From Limnoperna fortunei (taxonomy: Eukaryota > Mollusca > Bivalvia > Mytilida > Modiolidae), in contig OX104117.1 of the NCBI GenBank assembly GCA_944474755.1, positions 59,759,522-59,823,521 on the forward strand: DNA of 64,000 bases. Reading direction: 5' to 3'. Below, one piece after another: positions 11,401 through 23,400 of the stretch; positions within the stretch are counted from its first letter, which is position 1, and each line of letters starts with the position of its first letter. The translations under genes and the position numbers were made by a program. The notes below the pieces were generated by a model that saw nothing but the letters and a program-made list of their open reading frames with translations, ran no database searches and was not told the DNA's origin.

Positions 11401-14400
11401 GTGGCTTATGACTGTAGTAACCACATAACCAATGTAAGAAATCAATACTAGATACATAGAACTGAACTGTGTGGCTTATGACTGTAGTAACCACATAACC
11501 AATGTAAGAAATCAATACTAGATACATAGAACTGAACTGCGTGGCTTATGACTGTAGTAACCACATAACTAATGTAAGAAATCAATACTAGATACATAGA
11601 ACTGAACTGTGTGGCTTATGACTGTAGTAACCACATAACTAATGTAAGAAATCAATACTAGATACATAGAACTGAACTGTGTGGCTTATGACTGTAGTAA
11701 CCACATAACCAATGTAAGAAATCAATACTAGATACATAGAACTGAACTGTGTGGCTTATGACTGTAGTAACCACATAACTAATGTAAGGAATAAGAGACG
11801 TTCCTTCTGTAATGTTTTAATGTAGCTATAAAATCATGTACAAACCTGCTCAAAGCAATATATATTGTATTATTTATATTATTATAAGTATGTCAAATAT
11901 TGCTTAGTAGTGTGAATGTGGTGAGCTCTTGCATCATAGACATCGGTTAAATAATCTTCAATGAATATGTACATACATGTATATTTCACAAGAGGATTTT
12001 GTTAGAGTATTAATCCTGCAACGAGTACTGCTATTGACATATTACATATAATGGATATTAAATTACATAAAGTGAGACATTTAGTTCCCAATGAGTAACA
12101 TTTCATGGTCAAAATGTTTGTTCTCTCTTTGTGTGTTCTATTTACAGTCTGCATACAAAAGTTTTCTTTCTGTTTGATAAGTGCATACAATTTTATTGTA
12201 AATTTCCCACAACATTTTAATTTTTTTTTGATACTTATACATTGTCCAATTTGTATAATGTAACTTTGGATTTTTGATCTACCAGCTTATGACTGATTGA
12301 TGACATTGACTATACATGTACATTTATGTTCTTGCATATATTTATCTGTTTCAATCAAAAAAAGATTGATTTTCAGCTTTAATTATATTCTTAATTCTTT
12401 TTGTTGTTACATATATAAATTATCATGCGTTTCATGTTTAATTTCAGTTAACACTAAGAAACTTGGCTGAGGCATCTGGGGGATCATATCACTGTTACAC
12501 AGCTAGTTGTGAGGTATGAATGGATTTATCTCCCATTACTATAGGTACTGAATGAACACACATAAAATAACTGCTAACAAATTGATCTTTTACAAAGCTT
12601 GTTGTGAGTATGAATGGATTTATCTCCCTTTACGATAGGGAGAAGAACATTGTTACTGAATGAACACACATAAAATAACTGCTCACAAATTGATCTTATA
12701 AACTGTGTCCAATATGGGTATGGCCAAATACATTATGTCAAATATACATTAAGTAACTTCAATGAATTATATATAATTATATATGTTTATGGGTATGTGT
12801 TTATGGAAAAAATATTGGGTTTTAATTCGTAGACATCCTAAGTCTGGAAATGTTAAAATTTACATATGTATGTCTGTTCTTAATTTAGGAACAAATATAT
12901 ACTGGAACTGAGATTAGTGTTATTCTGAAAGAAATTCAAAAAGCACAGGAAGTGATTAACAAGATAAAGGAAATGAGACAAGGCATGATGGGAAGTGCTC
13001 TTGTCAGTATTATCAATGAGGTAGGTCTTGACATGAAATGATTGGTAGTTATTGTCAATATTATAATTGAGGTAATTCTTGACAAAGATGATGGGATGTG
13101 CTCTTGTCAGTATAAGTCATGAGGTAAATCATGACTACTGTATTTGTTTTTTTTGTTTGATTAAATATTGTGTCTTTTTTGTAGAAAAGAAAAAGTTTGA
13201 TTAATATTTTGAAGAAATTAAGCATTTTAAAAATTCTTAAAGTTAACCTTTGCATAGATCAAAATTATGTTAATGCACTGTGTTTGTACAGCAAAAAATA
13301 TCTTGATAAAGAAAAGAATAGTTTTTCAAAGTTTTGTTTAATGAAACCTCATTACCACTTTTTTTATATCGGTGAACAGTTTGTAAGATCACTGAATATA
13401 TCTCTTTAAAATTCTAAGAAATAATTATTTCCATATTTTTAAGATAACATCTGAGGTAGCCAAACTTCCCCAGTCTAGATTTTTGCCAAGACCTCCTGGC
13501 CATGATTTACAACTGAAAATTGATGTGCCAAAATTCCAGGCTAGGTGTTCAATAGAATGGATCAAACAGCATGGATTAAAAGGTTTGTATCATGATCAAA
13601 AGCATTTTGCTTTATATGAACATAAACTTTCAATAAATGAAGTGATATGAAAAACTGTCAGTCAGATTTTTATCACCTAATTAAAATACTCGATTAATCA
13701 TTACATAATGGAGTGTGTGTATTACTCTCAATTGATGCTGTGCATCAGCTTATCATACTTCATAGTGTTCTTTCAGATGCATATAATAATTTTAATTTCT
13801 ACTTTTTCAGCTAGAAAATTAGATCTTTATCAAGTGTTAGCACCGAATGCCTACTCATATAAAGAAGAATTCATCCCAGTTATTAAGAAAGCTGTGCAGT
13901 CACAAGTTCATGAGGTAATTATCTCCCTTGCAATAGTTTTATGACATATATTGCATAACTTTCAAGCAACAAAGTAAAGCATACATGTAATATAATTCAA
14001 GTTTAGTGTATATATATAATTTGTTTTTAAATTGAAATATGGTTTACACGTACTTACCTTGATTTAGTTTAAAAGTTTTATATTTGATAATTACTCATAT
14101 TTTTGTTATAATAACATAACTATGCTGTTATTCCATATCATCTTTTAAATCCTGTTATTATTTTTTTGTGTATATACCCTCATACAATTATGTGATACAG
14201 GTTTACCATATATTTCAACAGGGAATTTTTTAACGTTGTCAATTATAAAAGTGTTCATGTCCTGAATTGAGCTGAAATATTGCTTGCTGGACATTAAACA
14301 TCAATCGATCAATCAATCACATTTTTGTTGACACTTTAAATTGTGAATCTTCAGAAAAATTATTGATAACTATCAAAATAAATGTAATTTTTATGTCATT

Positions 14401-17400
14401 TTCAGAAAGCTATGGTGCAATTTCAATGGCATGATGGGTCTGTGAAGAATGTCCATGTTGACATGACTCAGCTGTTTGAATATCAGAAACAACTAAATGC
14501 TGGTGTTGGCCTTTATGAAAAGAGAATTGATTGGTTAGCCAGTGGTAGCCGAAGAATTTTTGGAACAGTTGTTGAGAAAAAGTAAAAAGCTGTTTTTTAT
14601 AATTGTTTGAAATTTTTATTCATTTCCGCCTTCAAAGGAAAAATATAATTTATAAATAAGTTTATAATTGTTCATGGAGTTAATATTTTTAAATAGTGTG
14701 AAATATATTTTTTTCTAATTCTTAAAAGAGTCATTTTTGATATATGGCCAATACAATATTTATGCAGTAGCAACCATTTGCTACTTTACAATTCTGATCC
14801 ATTTAAACAAGTAAAAAATATAATGTATTTTTTTTTAGTGTTGTTATTCTTGTGGACATGTCTGTATCCAATGTGAACTATTTGGTCCACATACAACACT
14901 CACTGAGGCTTTTAATGGAACAACAGTTGGCCAACAAAAAATACTTTAATATCATAGCGTAAGTAATACTGGTTTAAAAAAATATCAGGATTTATGTGGA
15001 AGAATATCCTTAGCATTTTGTAATTTGTAAATTAAACTTATATTAAGTTAATTTGTTTGAACCAAAACATAAATATTGTTTTTCTCTAAATTATTCAATT
15101 CAGAAATAAAGGATAGGTTTAGGATCCCTTTCACCATTTCTACCCAGACACCTTTATTTTATGGAACAGTAATGTGCCAGTAGTAATGCTCTCATGTTTT
15201 GACATTTACACAGATTTTTAGTGATTTGTTGTAATGAATTTAATAAATATAATTACAAGGTTTGTGTTTGGTTTTTGTCTTTTTTATTTATGATGCAAAT
15301 ACTTTCATACCATGGTTATTCAGAGTATTTTGCAATTGATTCAATTATATGTGTTGCACTTACTATTAACATTCTGTTTTACAATTCTAAATATAATCAT
15401 AAAAACTAAATTTACTTTAAAAATGTCTTCACAGATTTGGAAGTAAAGCTGTTTCATGGAAACCAACAATGATGAAACCTACAGAACAAAACTTACAGGC
15501 AGCCTGGAGGTAAGTGATCTGTTTTGTACCTTCATATTTGTTTGCTTGTTTGACTGTGTTTTAAATCATGTTTAGGAATTTCTCATCCATACCAAGTGTT
15601 TGGTCTGTATTAGAAGGCTTAAAATACCTAATGAAAACCCTGACATTTGGCAGGAAAATTAGACAATCCTTGTCAATTAAGTCCAACATACCTCCCTACC
15701 TATGTGCTTGTTACCAGATCCTGTCTAGGTATTTGTAATTTATTGTACTACATTGTATTATTGAATTTATGAATAAATATTTTTAAACTAACTAGACTGA
15801 GATACTAAACATGGTTGTTAACAAAAGATGCACGTTTGCAGTTTAAATTTTAGAGTAATTTTTTTGACAGCATCAATTTTGTCAATTTTATATACACCAA
15901 ACATTCTACTTGCCTGTCATTTTTTTGCCAGATGGGTATTGGATCTGCAGTGTGGTGGTAGTCGGAACTTCCTATCAGCATTCAAAATGGCTGTAGAAAA
16001 TGAGGAAGAGCTCAAACATAAAATAGGTCAGTTGTGTGTTTATACATTTTTAAGAAGAACAAATGTTTTGAGACAAAGAGTTCATGTTTTGAAACAATTC
16101 TGTTTGATTGTATCTTGTGTTCAAATTTTTTTTCAATTTTAAATTCTAAAAAATGATAAAGATGAAAACCAACAAAATTGAAATAAATAGCAAAATTATT
16201 AACCTTTGAATATACTTTTTAAAATGGATACTCAGTATAAATTTACATATTTTTAGGTCATTTATACATATGTACAGACAAGACATGTCTTCTGGTTCAT
16301 TTTGTTATAGTACATTAATGTTGTTTAGATACTTAGTTTTTGGAAACAAGTTTTTATGCCCCCGCGACGACATGTCGGGGGGCATTAAGTTTTACTCATG
16401 TCCGTCTGTCCGTACGTACGTACGTCCGAACAAATTTCCGTCAAGCTTTTCTCAGAAACTGTACATTAGAACAATTTGAAATTTGGCAGGGTGGTTCAGT
16501 ATCACAAATTGTACGTCCTAAGCGACTTTCAGACCTTTTGGACAACTACTTCCTGTTTGGGACTTACTTTAGCGGTGCATCCGTGTCCCATGGACACATT
16601 CTTCAATTTTTTTTTATTTCAAATGATTGTAATAATAGAAATAATAGAACATGAAATGTTGTGCAGGTTTAAAATATTTAATAAGTAATGTAATATTTTC
16701 AGTTGCTGAAGGTATTTACCTTTTTACCAGTGGGGTACCAGATCAGAGTCAGGATATGTGCACATCTTACATAGAACAGGCAACCAGTGGGAGAGGAATT
16801 AAACTTCACTGCATCCTGTTTAATGTGGATGACTATGATGCAAATGGTGCTATACCTGGTCGCTATGCCAACATAACAAGAACTGGAGAATGCTTACGTA
16901 ACATGGCACATTGTAGTGGAGGGAGATTTCATTGGTTCAGAGAAACCGGTAATTTTAATGTTAAACTTATTTCTTGAATATAGACATATGAAAAGCAATA
17001 TATTTTCCTGTAAAATAGAAAATAATTTGACATTTTTCTTTTTACTTTTTATTCACAATCTGTACCTGAATGAATATACCAATGAACTATACTCTTTTCA
17101 AAGACTAGGTTGTGATTCATACAAAATTGTACTATGCTAGATGTGCCTTTAATCTAATCAAAACCAATCAGTGACCGGCAAACCTAGAGATAAAATAAGT
17201 AGGATGGTGATAGGCTGTTATGACCACAATTAAAAAAGTGATCCTAAAACCTATCTAAGGTGATCCACATTTTGGGAGTAAGAAAACTATATATAAGAAT
17301 ACATGACATTTACAAAATTTCAGGGCAGTAAATTTAGACAATATCTCTGAAATTATTATAAACTGTGTAAGCAGCATAGTGTGATTAATGGTATGCTGAT

Positions 17401-20400
17401 TGGATTGGGGTTTAAAAGCCCAACAGCAAAAGTATCAAACCAGTAGTTGGAAATAAAATGTCAAGAGACCTGGGTAATTAAAGTTACTATGCCAAATGCA
17501 TTTGAAAAAATGAACATGCAAATTTCATTGTATTTACCAGTTATTTTCATTGCACAGGTATAATTGAAAGTGATGATATACAGTACATTACGACAGAAAT
17601 AGACAAAGCAATGAATTTCTCCAGAAAAGTACAAATACTGATTGATTCGGTTAAGAAGAAATACAGAAATAGACTTGTAAGTTTGCATATTGGGTAGTAA
17701 TTATGTTTGTACAAATGCCACCTTTAGACAAATTACCCCCTCTCTGCCACACTTTCAACAATGGCTCATTTGGGTGTAAATCGAATGATATTTTCCAATT
17801 CAAGGAACCGGCAGACATTTTGGATCAATTTGTTATAAAGATGAAAGTTGAGTCGTTTGATAATTTTATTTTTTTTATTTAAGGATTGTTTTCAATTGCT
17901 GGTTAGATTATTGGATATAGACGTCATCTATATCCAATAATCTAACCAACAAATGAAAACAATTCTTATATTTTAAGTTCAATATTATATTAACAAATAA
18001 CAAAAACAATATTTAAAAAGTAGACATCTTAATATTTGCAATTCACAATTTTTAGTGTCGTCACTTGTTTTTTGCGGAAGAATCCATGTTTAGTCAACGT
18101 CATCAATACATATAATTATGATGTCAACAATCAGACACGTGCTGAAATACCAAGTTAGGTTATACAAAATGAAAAATGTTACTCGGCTATTGAGTATTTA
18201 AAGGAAATTAAAATATTATCATTTATTCTGATATTTTGCACCTCTTGAATGATATATTCATCTATGCTAGTGGGTTAAGTATTAATTTTTTTACGATATG
18301 AAATAGTGATTCATCATTTATTATAGAATCACCCGTATTTGGAAGAAATTAAAGCATTGCCTGCTCCAGAGTCATTTAAAATGAGGGCCATAATGTCTAG
18401 CCAGTCACCCAGTCATTCGCATCGATCGGAGAAGCAGGTAAAAACAGTGTTTTTAGTTTTTGTCTCGCCTGCGACGAAAGTCGCTGGAGGCGAGACATAT
18501 GTATGGGAATCCGGCGGCGGCGGCGGCGTAAACACTTGACATCTTGCTTCATATCTTTGTAAGCCCAAGCCCTAGGTCCATCAAATTTGGTCCAGAGGTA
18601 CCTTATGATGAGTACTTGCCAGTCAGTCACCTTTCACCTGACCTTGACCTCAATTTCACGGTCCAGCGACTACGTTAAAGTTTTTGGGTTATGACAGTTC
18701 CTCTGTAACTACGCATGGTAGGATGACAATATTTGGTGTATAGGTTGCTGATGACTAGTACATGACTGTCTGGTAGGTGTCACCTGATCTTGACCTCAAT
18801 TTCACGGTCCAGCGACTACGTTAAAGTTTTTGGGTTACGACAGTTCCTCTGTAACTACGCATGGTAGGATGACAATATTTGGTGTATAGGTTGCTGATGA
18901 CTAGTACATGACTGTCTGGTAGGTGTCACCTGACCTTGACCTCAATTTCACGGTCCAGCGACTACGTTAAAGTTTTTGGGTTACGACAGTTCCTCTGTAA
19001 CTACGCATGGTAGGATGACAATATTTGGTGTATAGGTTGCTGATGACTAGTACATGACTGTCTGGTAGGTGTCACCTGACCTTGACCTCAATTTCACGGT
19101 CCAGCGACTACGTTAAAGTTTTTGGGTTACGACAGTTCCTCTGTAACTACGCATGGTAGGATAACAATATTTGGTGTATAGGTTGCTGATGACTAGTACA
19201 TGACTGTCTGGTAGGTGTCACCTGACCTTGACCTCAATTTCACGGTCCAGCGACTACGTTAAAGTTTTTGGGTTACGACAGTTCCTCTGTAACTACGCAT
19301 GGTAGGATGACAATATTTGGTGTATAGGTTGCTGATGACTAGTACATGACTGTCTGGTAGATGTCACCTGACCTTGACATCAATTTCACGGTCCAGCGAC
19401 TACGTTAAAGTTTTTTGGGTTACGACAATTCCTCTGTAACTACGCATGGTAGGATGACAATATTTGGTATATAGGTTGCTGATGACTAGTACATGACTGT
19501 GGTAGGTTCCACCTGACCTTGACCTCAATTTCACGGTCCAATGACTACGTTAAAGTTTTTGGGTTACGGCTGTTCCCCTGTAACTATGCAGGGTATGGTG
19601 ACAATATTTTGTATACAGGCCGCAGCTGATATTTAATGCTATTTACGTAATGCTTATGACGAAATTTATTTTCGTTACTGATGTTTTTCTGTGTCCACAC
19701 TTGTGGTATTATTTTATGATTTTTTTACATTCCGAAAATGACATATTTTGTTCTGGCATTGTATTTTCCTTATCCAGTTTAAACTTCCTAATGCAGAAAC
19801 ACAGAAAAATTTACTTTTTATCCTTTTATAGTGTTTTATTTGGGAAACTCACAATTTTTTCAAGTGCAGCTACACTCAAAATAAATGATGATATAGATAT
19901 AAAAATTATACTTCATAATTTATCAAATTCAGCTAGAAATTGTGGAAGCAGAGAAAAGATCCCTCCACCTCAGGCGACCTATGAGCGCTCCAAGGATTAG
20001 AGACAACACTAACACTGAAGGTAATTGCATTTTGTGGGGATTGAAATGGTTTTAAATGGAGATTTCATTTAAGAGGGCTTTAATATGCAGTATATTAGTA
20101 TTTAGTAGACATGCTTTGCTTATTTTTGTTATCCGTTTTTTTTATTGAAATTCGTTTTGACTTGCACAGTAAATATGTATGTAAGGGTGTTTGGATGCAT
20201 CATATTGTATTTGGAGTTGTAGTAATGAAAATGTGCTGATGATAAAAATTCACTTTTTTTTTCATTATGTGTTTACAGGTGTTAAAGAAAGACCAAGATC
20301 AGCCAAAGATCCAATGAAACATGTGAAATCTAAAAAGATTTTGACAGGAAGTTTCTTCCTTGATAACAAACAACCTGGTGGAGATGGCACAGGTAACTTT

Positions 20401-23400
20401 CTTTTATCAAACTGGTTCCTGCAGCATATGTGATGAGGCAACTGAAAAGAGAGAAAAAAATATTCTGATAACACAGGTGTTCTGTTAATAAACGTTCAGT
20501 TTATATGAAATTCCCTACTGTAGGATCTAAAAATAATAGCCTTACAAGTCAGGTGCTTGATTTATATAGGTGGTACCTCAGTTACTTTACAAGTTATCCC
20601 CCTGAGGCACATCCATGATAATATATAATCATGGCATGCATTCATCAAACAGAACAGTTGTTATATGATGAATAACTCAAATTAACTTATTAAAACGTTT
20701 TTTTTTTTAAATCCCGATTTGTAATATAGAGTTAAAATTTAAAATAATGATAATAACCAAAATGTTTTGTTAACTCAAAATATAAAGAATGTAGTCTTTA
20801 TTTTTTAAGTGACATATTCTTATGCATAAATAGTAAGCATGCTTCTATACATTGCAGGGTATCTTGTATCAAATCGCCAGAAATGTTAACAAATAGAAAA
20901 CTGAATTACTTGCTGTTTCTTTGCTAATGGCTCCTGTATATAATTCTGAGTATTACAGTTTTTTGTAATTGTAGACATTAAGTACAAAAGTAAAAACAAA
21001 ACATGCGGCATTGTTATTTTACAGGGACTGTATACAAGAAATACCCTGGTAATAAATCTGTGAGAAAAACCATAAACCATATTACAATTCCGGATCATGA
21101 AGATGTTGTTACTACAAAAGAGGTATGTACATAGTTTCAGAGATTTAATATATTTATGGATGTTGATATTTATTCTGCATGCTAGTATATAAAAAGACAC
21201 ATATTTGCTTTGAAAGATCAAGCTTTATAAAAAAATTTTATAAAAATATTGGTGTGAAAAAAAATCACTACACCAGACATTTGTTTCACGTTATCAAGAC
21301 TCATACCAAACATACTGGAAGTCCAAATAATATACCCAAATCCTGTTACAGCCATCTATTTCATAGAAAAACCTCAGAGTTTAATTTTTGTTTCAAAATT
21401 TCATGTCTGTATATCCTATTATGTTGCCATTGATATATTTAGTTCTCACATTAAGACCTATTCAACTTAATGTACACCTGTAGATTCTGAGTAAAGAGGT
21501 TTTTACACCTGTAGATTCTGATTTAGGAAGTTGTACACCTGTAGATTCTGATTTAGGAAGTTGTACACCTGTAGATTATGATTTAGGAAGTTGTACACCT
21601 GTAGATTATGATTTAGGAAGTTGTACACCTGTAGATTCTGATTTAGGGGGTTGTACACCTGTAGCTACAATAATGTTTTTTTTTTTTTTTTTTTTTTTTT
21701 TTATATGGACAGAGCTACAAAGCGGTCCCATTACTCGTAATGGAGCAGCCCGGGAGTGATTCACACCCGGGGGTTTTATGCATTTTATAAGCAATTTAAC
21801 TGTTTCCCTGGTTTGCTACATACTTTTTTATGTATTTGCAGTTTAACTGATATCTCCACAACACCGTATTCGTTAGTTTTATCACTTTATTCGTAATCAT
21901 GGCATTGTCGACAAAATATGAATTCCGGAAGTGCATAATTTAGATAATATCGGAATTGATTTGGTAAAAAATGAAATTCCGGATGATTTCAACTGTATTC
22001 ATTTGCATTATGATTATGTCCCCTTATTACAAATTATTTTAATTATGTCAACAATGACACGATTACGAAAAAGTGTTAAAATTATTTAATTAGACATTGT
22101 AGACATATCAGATGAATGGCGGAGGAAAGAAAACATATTTATTTAATAAAGACAAAGGTTAAATAGCGGAAAATATGTGTAAATCCCAAAAGTGTTTTTG
22201 CTCCATTACGAGTAATGGGACCTCTTTGTAGCTCCGTCCATATATAAAAAAAAAAGGAGCTACATTATTGTAGCTAGTACACCTGTAGATCTGATTAAGG
22301 TGTTTTTTCACCTGTAGATTCTGATTAAGGGGTTTTACACCTGTAGACTCTGATTTTGGGGGTAGAACACCTGTAGATTCTGATTTAGGGCGTTGTACAA
22401 CTGTCGATTTTGATTTAGGTGGTTGTTAGAAGATTTTAAATGTTTGTTTGGTATTTCATTGCCACAACCTCATATTATTAATACATCCTCTTACAATTTG
22501 CCAAGCTGGATATAAGAATTTATATTGGTGTAAAATAAATAAGTACACATCTGGAAAGTTCTGTTTAAATCCCTGTTGATTATTCATAAATAAAAAAAGT
22601 TTGCACTTTGGTTTGAAAATTATGTTGCATTGACCGAAAATTCATTCAGAATGTTTATACTTTGTGTCTGTAAATGCTTTCAGTGGATGCGGTTGTACAG
22701 TTTGTCTAAACTGAAGTTAGACCTGAACAAGCTTATATCTGGACCTGACTGTAAACACACAGAAGAAAATGTGAAAGCTCTTCATAAACATGTTTCTGCC
22801 AAGTAAGTTAATGTAGATATTATAAGGGCTTTTCATCCTAAACTCTTGGGGAGGGTGGAGGTTGAGAGGAATAGATTTTTTATTTGTGTACATGGGTTTT
22901 ATGTCAGTAATCGTCAATACATTGTGGTTCTATTTCAGAATTGTTTGCCTAATCTCCGTATAATATACTCTAATATACAGTATATATTATCATTTAATAT
23001 CTCTTAGCTAAGAGACCATTGAGAAATTGGAATTGACATTTAATTCATTGGGTTAACTGAAATTGTTATGTCACATTTTGCCATATTAGGGTGGTCTCGT
23101 TGGCCAAGTGATTATGGTAGTTAGTAATCTATCTTTAGTCATGTGCCTGTCAACACTGATTGTGGGTTTTCTCTAGGTACTCTGGCTCCCCCCCCCCCCC
23201 ACCCAATAAAAACTGGATGCCAAAATATTATTTATGATTTCCATACTTATTTCATTTGTAAACATTTTGACATTTCCCCCAGAATTAATGATTTCTATAC
23301 TTATTTTATTTGTAGATATTGTGACATTTTCCCTAGTATTAATGTTAAAGGAACAATAAAGCATTTACAGTTGTTACCACACGAACTGAAAGAGTATGAA

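Noticed and set aside
5711..11792. CRISPR-like or coding-repeat interpretation of the 70-bp array
   Set aside because: There are no variable spacers, units are directly adjacent, all three forward frames stop in every unit, and the unit derives from a eukaryotic exon/intron boundary.
14838..14958. VWA3B rather than VWA3A identity
   Set aside because: The presence of an intact C-terminal VWA and overall size fit VWA3A better, though without a database search this remains a preference, not proof.
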